Positions 7,956-16,791 of a stretch of DNA of 64,000 bases are shown here, in pieces; the stretch's first letter is position 1, and every line of letters starts with the position of its first letter. This DNA is from Methanothrix sp. (GTDB taxonomy: Archaea > Halobacteriota > Methanosarcinia > Methanotrichales > Methanotrichaceae). The notes beneath the pieces are model-generated. The model did no database searches. It was given only the letters and a program-made list of their open reading frames with translations, and was not told where the DNA came from. The translations under genes and the position numbers were made by a program. The DNA lies in NCBI RefSeq assembly GCF_030055635.1, contig NZ_JASFYM010000010.1, positions 1-64,000 on the forward strand, written 5' to 3'.

Positions 7956-8792
7956 ATGGATATCTGGTGCGGGAATATATCTGAAAGGAGGGTTTACAGC
8001 AAGGAGGAGAGCGTTGAGCGCCTTCTCTCCCCTGGGAAACCATCATCAGAGCCGCAGATCGACATACGGGCTGCTGCTATCGAGCTGGGCTTTGTGAGCG
8101 ATGACAGAGAGTACAACCAGCGCCTCAGGGACGTCGCGATCGCTCTCGTCAAGCGCCAGCTAGAGAGCATGTGCACCCCAGAATCAGATCTCCTGCAGAT
8201 GGTTGAGTCTCTGGATGATCTGAATGTTGCGATAAACCTTCTCGAGGAGCGCCTGTACGAGTGGTCTCTCTTTTACGGCATGAGGTGCAGGGGTGAGGAG
8301 CTGGCGAGAGCTCTCTCTGAGAGGGAGGGAATCGGCGTCGTGGCGAGATCCCTGCTGGAGCTGATCAGAGCCAGAAAGGATATGGAGGGGCTTCTCGAAA
8401 GCAGAGCAAAGGAGCTGGCCCCGAACCTCTCCTCGATCCTGGGGCCGGTGCTGGCTGCCAGGCTGATCTCGAGGGCTGGCGGCCTTGAGAGGCTTGCGAG
8501 ACTTCCGGCATCCACGATGCAGGTCATCGGCGCTGAGAGGGCCCTCTTCCGGCACCTCAGAGGTAAGGCACCATCGCCGAAGCACGGGCTCATATTCAGG
8601 CATCCGCTGATCCAGTCATCCCCGAAGAGGCTGCGGGGCAGGATCGCGAGGGCGCTAGCGGCGAAGCTCGCCATTGCAGCCAGAATCGACCTCTACTCAG
8701 GCACTCTCGATCAGAAGCTCGCGGAGTCGCTGAACGAGCGGGTGCTCCAGATACGAAACAAAGCCACGAAGGGCAGAAAAGAGGACAAGTAA
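7956..8792 (+). CDS. Nop5/Nop56-58 family C/D box sRNP protein
   Basis: This is the archaeal Nop5 scaffold that joins L7Ae-bound C/D box guide RNA to fibrillarin for 2'-O-methylation of rRNA and tRNA. The C-terminal half is a Nop domain: APNLSSILGPVLAARLIS, LARLPASTMQVIGAE, and HGLIFRHPLIQ, then a basic tail. The middle (about 90-140) is helical, fitting the family coiled coil. ATG 7956 is chosen for AGGGGG six bases upstream. At 278 aa it is a compact member. Fibrillarin is not adjacent; it lies about 38 kb away at 46897-47535, although the two are neighbours in many archaea. Confidence 0.93.
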   Translation: MDIWCGNISERRVYSKEESVERLLSPGKPSSEPQIDIRAAAIELGFVSDDREYNQRLRDVAIALVKRQLESMCTPESDLLQMVESLDDLNVAINLLEERLYEWSLFYGMRCRGEELARALSEREGIGVVARSLLELIRARKDMEGLLESRAKELAPNLSSILGPVLAARLISRAGGLERLARLPASTMQVIGAERALFRHLRGKAPSPKHGLIFRHPLIQSSPKRLRGRIARALAAKLAIAARIDLYSGTLDQKLAESLNERVLQIRNKATKGRKEDK

Positions 8793-8823
8793 TATAAAGT
8801 ATCATGTGAGAGATTGGAAGGAA

Positions 8824-9258
8824 ATGTACACGCAGGCAGACAGGAAGATACTGATCAAGACGATCCAGACGATGAACCAGCATCTACCTCCGAAGAGGAA
8901 GACGCTGGCAGAACTCCTGGATGAGGAGAAGCCGGGGATAAAGGGCAAGGACAACACATTCTATGTGATGGACAGGCCCGAGCTCGATCTCATCTCCAAC
9001 TCCATCCCCAGATTCATGTGGTCGCGAATCAGGCTTCCAATTCTCATAGAGATGTCCCCGGAGCTGGGAAGCGGATCAGCAAGGATACAGGGCGAGGCTG
9101 AGATAGAGGCGGTCTCGAAGATACTCAACCTCAAGCGCGGGGATATCGGCAGCAGGAGCATGGTCATATACCTGCCGGATGTGAGGGAGCTGAGGCGGAA
9201 GCTGCCCACAACAACGCAGTACGCGTTCGTGACATCTCTGAGAGAGGATTCGCTCTGA
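8824..9258 (+). CDS. UPF0216 (DUF61) family protein
   Basis: This 144-aa archaeal protein matches the UPF0216/DUF61 family in its LPPKRKTLAELL start, the YVMDRPELDLI segment and the LRLPILIEMSPELG-like block. The function of the family is unknown. ATG 8824 is preferred because GGAAGG lies just before it; a GTG at 8806 would add six residues. It follows nop5 by 31 bases and is probably in the same transcript, so a link to RNA modification is possible but unproven. Confidence 0.85.
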   Translation: MYTQADRKILIKTIQTMNQHLPPKRKTLAELLDEEKPGIKGKDNTFYVMDRPELDLISNSIPRFMWSRIRLPILIEMSPELGSGSARIQGEAEIEAVSKILNLKRGDIGSRSMVIYLPDVRELRRKLPTTTQYAFVTSLREDSL

Positions 9259-9274
9259 GCCAGGATCCAACATG

Positions 9275-9285
9275 TTTTTTATACT
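9275..9285 (+). promoter_or_regulatory. TATA box for the helical-repeat gene
   Basis: TTTTTTATACT lies 33-43 bases before the ATG at 9318. A Shine-Dalgarno GAGGTGA (9308-9314) follows. Confidence 0.55.
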
Positions 9286-9317
9286 CATTACGCGAATATC
9301 CTAACAAGAGGTGACAT

Positions 9318-9863
9318 ATGGCTGAGTCTTTCGAGGAGGCCCTTAGGCTCTTCAAGGAGAGCATGGCTCGTGGTGGCTACAAGGAGGCTGCCAGGATCAA
9401 GGAGCAGTACTCTCTGCCGAACGATCTGCTCCAGGATGCAGTCGAGGCGGCCTTCAGGAAGAACATAGAGCTCGGCGAGTACTCTGTGGCGGCCGAGCTC
9501 GGCAAGACGTACGGCCTCGATCCCAAGATCGTCAAGGAGGCTGCGGCGAGATCGTTTCAGAGGAAGATGGACAGCGAGCAGTACAAGGCCGCTGCGAAGT
9601 GCGCAAAGGAGTTCGATCTTCCAAAGAACATGGTGCAGGACGCGGCATCCAGGGCTTTCAGGAAGAGCATGGACTTCGGGCTTTTGAAGAATGCCGCCAA
9701 GATCGCAGAGGAGTTTGATCTCCCGATAACGCTCAGGATGGAGGCTGCGCAGGCAGCTTTCGATATGTACGTGAGCTCGGGGATGTACTCCAAGGCGATA
9801 AAGCTCGCGAGGAAGTACGGCCTGCCTGAAGATGTGATACGCGCGGTGGAGCGGAGACGTTAA
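9318..9863 (+). CDS. helical-repeat protein, 181 aa
   Basis: The product consists of about five tandem repeats of ~35 residues with the pattern A-x3-F-x-K-x-M-(D/E)-x-G-x-Y-x2-AA-x2-A-x2-(Y/F)-x-LP. This suggests an alpha-alpha superhelix similar to TPR or HEAT repeats, used for protein or RNA binding. It has a clear TATA box and Shine-Dalgarno of its own. ThiDN starts nine bases after its stop, so the two may be cotranscribed. The family is not recognised. No signal peptide or catalytic motif is seen. Confidence 0.82.
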   Translation: MAESFEEALRLFKESMARGGYKEAARIKEQYSLPNDLLQDAVEAAFRKNIELGEYSVAAELGKTYGLDPKIVKEAAARSFQRKMDSEQYKAAAKCAKEFDLPKNMVQDAASRAFRKSMDFGLLKNAAKIAEEFDLPITLRMEAAQAAFDMYVSSGMYSKAIKLARKYGLPEDVIRAVERRR

Positions 9864-9872
9864 TCTGGCAAG

Positions 9873-11225
9873 ATGGAGAGATCTGTTCTCACAGTAGGCG
9901 GCTCCGACTCAGGTGGAGGGGCCGGTATCCAGGCCGATCTGAAGACCTTCGCAGCGCTGGGGATCCATGGTTTGAGTGTTATCACTGCTGTGACCGCTCA
10001 GAACACACTGGGCGTTCGCGATGTATTTCCAGTACCGGCAGAGATGATAGCATCACAGCTGGATGCTGTCGCTGATGACTTCGATATCCTCTGGGCGAAG
10101 ACAGGGATGCTCTTCTCGCCTGACGCGATCTCCCTGGTCGCGGAGAGGCTGAATGCGCTGGACTGCTCCGTGGTGGTGGATCCTGTGATGGCGGCGGAGG
10201 CCGGCGGATCGCTCATCGCAGATGGCGCCCTTCCCGCACTCATAGAGAAGCTGATACCCTTGGCATCTGTGGTCACGCCGAACATCTTCGAGGCAGAGGC
10301 GATCACAGGCGTGAAGGTTAGTGATCTTGAAAGTGCAAGAGCGGCTGCCCTGAGGATCATTGACATGGGCGCCAGGGCTGTTGTGATAACCGGCGGCCAC
10401 CTCGAGTGCAGAACCGCAGGGCTGCCGGCTGGCGAGTGTGTGGATATTCTTGTCACAAAAGACGGAGCCGCATGCATATCCGGCAGGCGGAGATCGGGCG
10501 GCAACCACGGTGTTGGCTGCACATATTCAGCTGCGCTGACAGCGTACCTCTCAGCGGGCATGAGTCTGCAGGAGGCTGCAAGACAGGCGCAGGAGTTCGC
10601 AGCGCGCTCGATCGAGGGGAGCAGGCAAGTCGGCCGAGGAACAGCACCTGTGGACCAGACCGCGGGTTTGAGGGAGGACGCGGAGAGGTTTCGCGTTTTG
10701 TCCTCTCTGGATCAGGCGGTATCCATGCTCGCAGAGGAGAGGATGTTCGTCGATCTCATCCCCGAGGTCGGGTCGAACATCGGGATGGCTATACATGGGG
10801 CTCGCTCGGAGATGGATGTCGCTGCAGTGGAGGGCAGGATCGTGAGAGCCGGCAGGAGGGCGCACGTCTCCGGGTGCATGAGGTTCGGCGCGAGCAGGCA
10901 CATCGCGCGGATCGTGCTCGCGGCGATGCGCTTCGATCCCGGGATCAGAGCTGCCATGAACATCAAACTGGATGAGTATGTTCTCTCAGAGGCAGCGTGC
11001 ATGGGCCTCAGGATATCGAGCTTTGACAGATGCGAGGAGCCGCCGGGAGAGAGCACGATGAGCTGGGGGACAGCGAGAGCGATAGAGCGGCTGGGAGCAG
11101 TGCCTGATATCATCTGGGACTCCGGTGGAATGGGAAAGGAGCCGATGATACGCATTCTTGGCAGAGATGCCGTCTCCGTGGCCACCGTGGCGATCATGCT
11201 CTCGAGAGCGGTCGGAAAACGATAG
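9873..11225 (+). CDS. thiDN: bifunctional HMP/HMP-P kinase - thiamine-phosphate synthase (ThiDN)
   Basis: Residues ~1-255 are ThiD, a ribokinase-fold enzyme that phosphorylates hydroxymethylpyrimidine and its monophosphate. Motifs are [18 protein letters not shown] at the start and [19 protein letters not shown], the anion-hole region. Residues ~265-450 are ThiN, the archaeal thiamine-phosphate synthase domain that replaces ThiE, with VPEVGSNIG-like and [16 protein letters not shown]-like blocks. This fusion is common in euryarchaea. The length of 450 aa is normal. No THI-box riboswitch fits the nine-base gap upstream. Confidence 0.94.
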   Translation: MERSVLTVGGSDSGGGAGIQADLKTFAALGIHGLSVITAVTAQNTLGVRDVFPVPAEMIASQLDAVADDFDILWAKTGMLFSPDAISLVAERLNALDCSVVVDPVMAAEAGGSLIADGALPALIEKLIPLASVVTPNIFEAEAITGVKVSDLESARAAALRIIDMGARAVVITGGHLECRTAGLPAGECVDILVTKDGAACISGRRRSGGNHGVGCTYSAALTAYLSAGMSLQEAARQAQEFAARSIEGSRQVGRGTAPVDQTAGLREDAERFRVLSSLDQAVSMLAEERMFVDLIPEVGSNIGMAIHGARSEMDVAAVEGRIVRAGRRAHVSGCMRFGASRHIARIVLAAMRFDPGIRAAMNIKLDEYVLSEAACMGLRISSFDRCEEPPGESTMSWGTARAIERLGAVPDIIWDSGGMGKEPMIRILGRDAVSVATVAIMLSRAVGKR

Positions 11226-11281
11226 GAAGATATAAATCGATGGCTCATAGTAGGAGAGGACCGCTGTCTGGAGTGAGTTGG

Positions 11282-11500
11282 ATGGGATGCGTAAAGCCGA
11301 GCTATATTAAAAACTTTGCGAAGAAGCTCATGAGCACATACGAGGGAGAGTTCACCACTGATTTTGAGATGAACAAGGAGAAGGTCTCAGCCTACACGAA
11401 CGTGCAGAACAAGGCGATAAGGAACAGGATAGCAGGATACATCACCAGGATACTGGAGCAGAGGGCGACCCTGAGATCAGAGGTTGAGTCCAATGTTTAG
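11282..11500 (+). CDS. rps17e: 30S ribosomal protein S17e
   Basis: The sequence MGCVKPSYIKNFAKKLM, TDFEMNKEKV and KAIRNRIAGYITRIL matches archaeal/eukaryotic S17e. ATG 11282 gives 72 aa, close to the archaeal length; an earlier in-frame ATG at 11240 would add an unrelated 14 residues. GAGTGAG lies just upstream. Its 3' end overlaps dapA by eight bases. Confidence 0.95.
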   Translation: MGCVKPSYIKNFAKKLMSTYEGEFTTDFEMNKEKVSAYTNVQNKAIRNRIAGYITRILEQRATLRSEVESNV

Positions 11501-12380
11501 AGGGGTATTTCCCGCGATAATAACCCCCTTCAAGGACGATGGATCTCTGGACGAGGATGGCCTGCGAAGAAACGTCGAGATTCTCTCAAGGACCGGCATC
11601 TCCGGCATAGTCCCGTGCGGCACCACCGGTGAGTCCGCGACGCTGAGCCACGAGGAGCACAAGAGGGTCGTCGAGATAGTGATCGAGTGCTCACAGGTGC
11701 CGGTCGTGGCAGGGACTGGCTCCAACAACACATCAGAGGCGATAGATCTGACAAGGCATGCTGCCGATGCCGGGGCAGATGCTGCTCTTCTCATAACACC
11801 CTACTACAATCGTCCGAACGACAGGGGTCTGTTTGAGCACTTCAGGAGGGTTGCGGAATCCGCTGACATTCCCATTGTTCTTTACAACGTTCCAAAGAGA
11901 ACTGGTGTCGAGCTCCGTCCCGAGGTTGTGGCAAGGCTCGCGGAGATCAGCAACATCGTTGCTGTGAAGGAGGCGAGCGGGAGCCTGACGCAGGTATCGA
12001 GGATAATAGAGCTCACAGCGGGCAGGAACTTCTCGGTTCTATCCGGAGATGATGACCTCACGCTGCCGATGCTGGCGCTCGGGGCAACCGGTGTCGTCTC
12101 TGTGGTCGCCAATGTCGCCCCGCGTGCCACCGTGGAGATGGTGGACGCCTTCCTGAATGGAGATATCAAAAGGGCGCGGGAGCTTCACTACCGGCTTGCG
12201 CCACTCGTGCGTGCGATGTTTCTCGAGACGAACCCGATACCTGTAAAGACCGCATACCGCATGATGGGGCTGGCAGCAGGTCCTCTGAGGCTTCCACTGG
12301 CTCCGATGTCGGAGGAGAATGAGGCCAAGCTCAGGGATGTGCTCACAAAGATGTCAGACCTGACGGGCGATGTGAGATGA
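11493..12380 (+). CDS. dapA: 4-hydroxy-tetrahydrodipicolinate synthase
   Basis: DapA condenses pyruvate with aspartate semialdehyde in lysine/diaminopimelate synthesis. The Schiff-base lysine is in NIVAVKEASGSL, the catalytic Tyr in LLITPYYNRPN, and the GTTGESATLS substrate loop is intact. The length of 295 aa is normal. ATG 11493 is inside the end of rps17e; a TTG three codons earlier is possible. The stop overlaps dapB by four bases (ATGA), indicating translational coupling. Confidence 0.97.
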   Translation: MFRGVFPAIITPFKDDGSLDEDGLRRNVEILSRTGISGIVPCGTTGESATLSHEEHKRVVEIVIECSQVPVVAGTGSNNTSEAIDLTRHAADAGADAALLITPYYNRPNDRGLFEHFRRVAESADIPIVLYNVPKRTGVELRPEVVARLAEISNIVAVKEASGSLTQVSRIIELTAGRNFSVLSGDDDLTLPMLALGATGVVSVVANVAPRATVEMVDAFLNGDIKRARELHYRLAPLVRAMFLETNPIPVKTAYRMMGLAAGPLRLPLAPMSEENEAKLRDVLTKMSDLTGDVR

Positions 12381-13150
12381 TAGACGTTGCCTTGACAGGG
12401 GCAAAGGGCCGGATGGGGTCCCTCATTATCGATGAGATGAGGAGCTCCCGGGATCTGAAGCTCGTGGCTGCGATCGATATCGTGGGGGTGGGAGAGCCTG
12501 TGCTTGGAGATGTCTTTGTTTCAGATGCCAGGGAAGTGCGCAGGGTTCTCAGGGAGTCTCAGCCCGATGTGCTGATCGACTTCACGGTGCCGTCTGCAGC
12601 CCTGGATAACATCCGCGCGGCTGCTGATAGCGGAGTGGCTATCGTCGTCGGCACCACAGGGTTCTCAGAGGAGCAGTTCTCCATTATAGAGGATACGATA
12701 AAGAGCGCAGGCATCGCTGCTGTGATCTCGCCCAACTTCAGCCTTGGAGTCAACATATTCTGGAAGCTTGTGGAGATGGCAGCCAGATCGCTCAGCGATT
12801 ACGATGTGGAGATCATAGAGATGCACCACCGCAGGAAGAAGGACGCACCCAGCGGGACTGCGATGAGAACCGTTGAGATTCTCAGGCGCTCTCTGGGGAT
12901 AGAGGATATCCGCTACGGCAGAGAGGGCATGTGCGAGAGAGGGAGAGAGATCGGGGTGCATGCGGTCAGAGCGGGCGATATTGTGGGGGATCACATCGTC
13001 CTGTTCGCAGGTCCAGGGGAGAGGATAGAGATCAAGCACCAGGCGCACAGCAGGTCAGCCTTCGCCACAGGTGCCCTGAGGGCTGCAAGATGGGTCGTCA
13101 AGGCCCCGCCGGGAATCCACAGCATGGAAGAGGTGCTGGCTTCGAGTTGA
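12377..13150 (+). CDS. dapB: 4-hydroxy-tetrahydrodipicolinate reductase
   Basis: DapB reduces the DapA product with NAD(P)H. The Rossmann start VALTGAKGRMGSLI, the DFTVPSAA and GTTGFSEEQ segments, and the active-site block EIIEMHHRRKKDAPSGTA are all present. The length of 257 aa is normal. It overlaps dapA by four bases. A short unrecognised gene overlaps its stop codon. Confidence 0.97.
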   Translation: MIDVALTGAKGRMGSLIIDEMRSSRDLKLVAAIDIVGVGEPVLGDVFVSDAREVRRVLRESQPDVLIDFTVPSAALDNIRAAADSGVAIVVGTTGFSEEQFSIIEDTIKSAGIAAVISPNFSLGVNIFWKLVEMAARSLSDYDVEIIEMHHRRKKDAPSGTAMRTVEILRRSLGIEDIRYGREGMCERGREIGVHAVRAGDIVGDHIVLFAGPGERIEIKHQAHSRSAFATGALRAARWVVKAPPGIHSMEEVLASS

Positions 13151-13593
13151 TACTGTTCAGAGAACCAGATCTTGTGCTGGATGATACAACGGTATCGCCG
13201 GTCTCAAGAGCGCAGAACAGAGTGGGCATCTGCACCGCCTGCGATGGATATCTCCTGAGTTTAGGGTATTACAGACACGCGGGCAGGTGGATGGTCGCAG
13301 CCAGATGCAGTGCCTGCTCCAGAGCTCTGCTCATGGTCTACGGCGATGACTGGTCCTGGATAGAGGATCTGCCGCTTGTGGTGGATGAAGTGAATAGGCA
13401 TGAGCCTGCGATAACCTCTCTCAGGGTCTCCGAGGTGCCGCAGGAGAGGCTGGAGGTGGTATTCACACCCGCTGAGATAAGAGACATGATCGCATTCCAG
13501 GAGGGGAGACCCTACGTCCGCCAGAACCTGTACAGGGCCAGGGCAAAGCTCGAGAGGTTCGAGCGTCTCTTTGGGGTCAGGATAGAGCTGTAA
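13147..13593 (+). CDS. hypothetical protein with paired Cys motif, 148 aa
   Basis: The start is inferred as TTG 13147, overlapping the dapB stop in the arrangement TTGA. The protein has CTACDG near residue 37 and CSACSR about 25 residues later. This CxxC-CxxC pair suggests a zinc-ribbon-like fold. The C-terminal part (EIRDMIAFQEGRPYVRQNLYRARAKLERFE) is helical. There is no signal peptide. The tight coupling to dapAB suggests coexpression but gives no function. The family is not recognised. Confidence 0.7.
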   Translation: MILFREPDLVLDDTTVSPVSRAQNRVGICTACDGYLLSLGYYRHAGRWMVAARCSACSRALLMVYGDDWSWIEDLPLVVDEVNRHEPAITSLRVSEVPQERLEVVFTPAEIRDMIAFQEGRPYVRQNLYRARAKLERFERLFGVRIEL

Positions 13594-13708
13594 GAGTGTA
13601 AGCTGGCCTTTCCAAAACCCCGCTCTAAATATGTTGTAGGTTGTGCGGCTCGATTGCTTGATTTGCCCTCCCCAGTACACCTCTTTCATAAGCATGTGTT
13701 AACTTGCG

Positions 13709-14068
13709 TCAGCTCTGCGCCCTTCTGAGCACGATCCTGTCACCCTCTTCCACATTCGAGAAGACCTCAAGACCTTCAGAAATCCTTCCAATGTGGTTCA
13801 CCGGAGAGTACGGCTGTGTCCTGCCGAAGAATATGCATATCGCATGACCCGGCACCCAGTAGGATATATCGCCTGCGTTCGCTGATGGGGATGCGTTCTC
13901 ATCCTCGCATTCAATAGGCGTATCGAAGTATACCTCCTCGCCCCAGAGCATCGCCCTCCCCTCGATCGGCAGGGCGTTCCAGACAGCATCAGCAGTTCGC
14001 GGGTTCCTGTTGTCGAGTTCCGCGATGGCTATGCCCAGACCCTCTATATCGATCTCGATTCTCCTCAA
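13709..14068 (-). CDS. cyclophilin-like fold protein (TM1367/Cyclophil_like family)
   Basis: This 119-aa protein matches the small prokaryotic cyclophilin-like family: the FDTPIE-like strand, a GDISYWVPGHAICIFFG segment, and PVNHIGRI. Such proteins share the cyclophilin barrel, but peptidyl-prolyl isomerase activity is not established for them. It reads toward dapB's neighbour and is followed upstream, 67 bases away, by the histidine kinase on the same strand. The last codons carry the GGGCGCAGA word seen in the 3'-end elements. Confidence 0.82.
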   Translation of the reverse strand: MRRIEIDIEGLGIAIAELDNRNPRTADAVWNALPIEGRAMLWGEEVYFDTPIECEDENASPSANAGDISYWVPGHAICIFFGRTQPYSPVNHIGRISEGLEVFSNVEEGDRIVLRRAQS

Positions 14069-14135
14069 AAGATCACCTCCTTTATAGGAAAGCGGCAGAA
14101 GACCCCCTCAGGGGAAGGGATAAAGTCACGATTCA

Positions 14136-16448
14136 TCAAGAGACCACCGGCAGCGTGAAGCAGAATGCAGTCCAGCTGCATCCGTCCGATTCCACCCATA
14201 TCCTCCCGCCATGGACCTCGATGATTCTCTTGACTATAGGCAGCCCGACACCGGTCCCATCGCTCTTCGGATCGACCTTGTAGAAGAGCTCGAAGACCTT
14301 CTCCCTCTGGTTCTCAGGTATCCCGATGCCGTTATCTCTCACAAAGAATACACCATCTCTGTAGAATATCTCGATCACAGGCCTCTTATCTTTTGGTGTA
14401 TACTTTATGCTGTTGTCGATCAGATTGACCAGCGCCTCGATGAGCCTCTCGCGGTCGACGCGGACCGTGGGCATCCCCTCTGCTACGTTTAACTCAGCAC
14501 CCCTCTTTTTGATCACCTCAGCGAGCTGATCGATCGCATCTTTAACTAGAAGCTCAAAAGGCACATCCTCAGGCGGGTTGATGACACGGCCTATCCTGGA
14601 GAGCTCCAGGATGTCGCTCAGGAGCAGATCCATTCTCTCAACAGATCTAATTATAGTCTGCAGGCTCTTCCTCGCCTTTTCCACATCCCCTTTCTCGATA
14701 TCGATCTCTGCAAGGCCCGCAAGCCCGCTTATTGTGATCAGCGGCCTCCTGAGGTCATGGGATACCGTGTACACAAACCGCTCCATCTCCATGTTCCTCT
14801 TCTCCAGCTCCGCTGTTCTCTCCTTCACCATCTGCTCCAGCGAGTCCTTGAACCGCCGCAGCTCCTCCTCTGCCCGTCTTCTCTCTGTGATATCTATGAA
14901 GGTGGCAAGCAGCGTCTTATCCCCCTCGAGCTCCATGGTGGCGGATGCATAATCCAACCACCTCACATCCCTGCTCTTCGTGATTATCCTGAACTCATAT
15001 CTCGGGGGCGCCGGCTCTCCGCGCATCTTGCGTTCATACATCTTCTTGAGCCATGCTGCATCCTCTGGATGGACCACCATCCATACCGGCAACCCTATCA
15101 GCTCGTTCCTACTGTAACCCAGGATCGCCTCTCCGGCTCTGTTGACGTACACAAACCTCTCATCCCTCATGATCGCTATGCCTGCAGCTGTGCTCTCTGC
15201 CAGCACCCTGAACCTGTTCTCGCTCTCCCTCAGAGCATCCTCTATCCTCTTTTCTTCTGTGATATCCTCTCCCAGAGACTGGTACTCCAGAACCTCCCCG
15301 TTCTGGCCGAATATCGCCCTGTCAGTCCAGCGCTGCCATCTGATCTCATTCCCCTTCTTCACCCTGTGCACATAGGTCACATAAGGCCTCTCAGGAGTCA
15401 GTCCTCTGAACCTCCGCAGGACCTCCTCCCTCTCATCCTCAGGTATCAGCTCGAGGAAAGATCTGCCGATGATATCCTCCCTTTTCAGGTTAAAATACCT
15501 GCAGTAGTTCTCGTTGACGAAGGTGAGGACTCCATCGCGATCGAAGCGGCATACTAGAAACGGCATGTCCTCCACGATCGATCTGTACCGCGCCTCGCTC
15601 AGGCGCAGCGCGTTCACTTTCTTCACATTCTCGGTGATATCACGTATCACCTCTATGGCTCCCTCGACCTCGCCCTCTGAACTGTATATGGGCGCAGCCT
15701 TAAGCCACAGATGCGAGCCCTCCGGCCCAAATGTTGGTATGAAAACCTCCGCAGTTAGCACGTCCCCATCTCGGTGCAGGTTTCTGTACTCTTCTTGCAG
15801 AGACTCATCATATCCCTGTATCACAAGATCTGCAAGCACCGGCCTTCTGCGTCCGTAGAACGGGATCGCGCACTCGTAATTTCCCTTTCCAAGCATATGA
15901 TCCTTCTTCACTCCAGTGAGCTCCTCAAGTGCTCTGTTCCAGATGATAACCCTGCCATCTCGATCTATGCCGAATGCAGGATCCGGCATGAACTCAAGAA
16001 TATCCATCAGCATGCGCTCGGAGCTTTTCGCTTGCTTCAAAATGGTATGGTGGTCGCTCAGATCTGTCAGCACGTATATCGAGCCCACCACCCTTCCGCC
16101 CTCACATCTGGGCACACCTGTTATGAGCACTGGAAGGGTTGAGCCATCCTTTCGGAGAAGCCTCACCTCATAGCTGTTCGTGATCCCATTGAGCCTCTTC
16201 GCCCTGCTCTCCAGAAGTCTTGGAATGTCCTCTGGATGCAGAAAATCTTCAATGGATCTCCCCACAATCTCGCTCACGGGAACTCCCAGCATCTGGGCGA
16301 AGGCCGGGTTCACGTACTCGATGATCCATCGCCCATCCACAATCCTCGACGCGGCAACGCCCTGGCCGAGCGAGTTCAGTATCTGGGAGGCCAGCTCGCG
16401 ATCGATCTCCGGATCTGGCATGGTTGGCAGGATTGATGTGCATGTCAT
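14136..16448 (-). CDS. PAS-domain sensor histidine kinase, ~770 aa
   Basis: There are four PAS/PAC units (about residues 10-130, 145-265, 270-390, 395-520), then HisKA with the H-box VSHDLRRPL (His near 560), and a HATPase domain with N-box NLIDNSIKYTP, G1 DNGIGIP and G2 GTGVGLPIV. No transmembrane segment is found, so it is a cytosolic sensor. No response regulator gene is adjacent, which is common in methanogens. ATG 16448 (MTCTS) is chosen; ATG 16421 is also possible, and a much longer frame back to 16583 has no domain content. The signal is unknown. Confidence 0.93.
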   Translation of the reverse strand: MTCTSILPTMPDPEIDRELASQILNSLGQGVAASRIVDGRWIIEYVNPAFAQMLGVPVSEIVGRSIEDFLHPEDIPRLLESRAKRLNGITNSYEVRLLRKDGSTLPVLITGVPRCEGGRVVGSIYVLTDLSDHHTILKQAKSSERMLMDILEFMPDPAFGIDRDGRVIIWNRALEELTGVKKDHMLGKGNYECAIPFYGRRRPVLADLVIQGYDESLQEEYRNLHRDGDVLTAEVFIPTFGPEGSHLWLKAAPIYSSEGEVEGAIEVIRDITENVKKVNALRLSEARYRSIVEDMPFLVCRFDRDGVLTFVNENYCRYFNLKREDIIGRSFLELIPEDEREEVLRRFRGLTPERPYVTYVHRVKKGNEIRWQRWTDRAIFGQNGEVLEYQSLGEDITEEKRIEDALRESENRFRVLAESTAAGIAIMRDERFVYVNRAGEAILGYSRNELIGLPVWMVVHPEDAAWLKKMYERKMRGEPAPPRYEFRIITKSRDVRWLDYASATMELEGDKTLLATFIDITERRRAEEELRRFKDSLEQMVKERTAELEKRNMEMERFVYTVSHDLRRPLITISGLAGLAEIDIEKGDVEKARKSLQTIIRSVERMDLLLSDILELSRIGRVINPPEDVPFELLVKDAIDQLAEVIKKRGAELNVAEGMPTVRVDRERLIEALVNLIDNSIKYTPKDKRPVIEIFYRDGVFFVRDNGIGIPENQREKVFELFYKVDPKSDGTGVGLPIVKRIIEVHGGRIWVESDGCSWTAFCFTLPVVS

Positions 16449-16791
16449 ATTAGAAAGTTTTGATATGTTCAGGCAATTTTGAGAAGAGATAACATGAAGG
16501 AAATGCAGGTCCTCCTGATGGTTATGAGCATATACAGATCCCCTCGCATGGTGCTTTGCGGCACTGGAAGTACCTATGACCATTCATCCTCAAAATCACA
16601 TGCTGAACCGAGACATTTACATTTCCGGATATTCACGGTATAGCGGATCATCGAGTGGGATCCAGCAGGCGGGCTGACCTGAGCTGCTGTCTCTGCCCAG
16701 CAGATCGCAGCAGTTCGCAGAGTCTCGCCGCCCAGGCTGTCATGTGATAGCATAAACGCTCTGCCATTTGCCGTGCTGATGTGTGATCGAG

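Noticed and set aside
9864-9872. A thiamine riboswitch before thiDN
   Set aside because: Only nine bases separate thiDN from the upstream gene, which is too short.
9998-10561. Minus-strand open frame opposite thiDN
   Set aside because: It is a shadow of the ThiD domain, with no ribosome site and unnatural composition.
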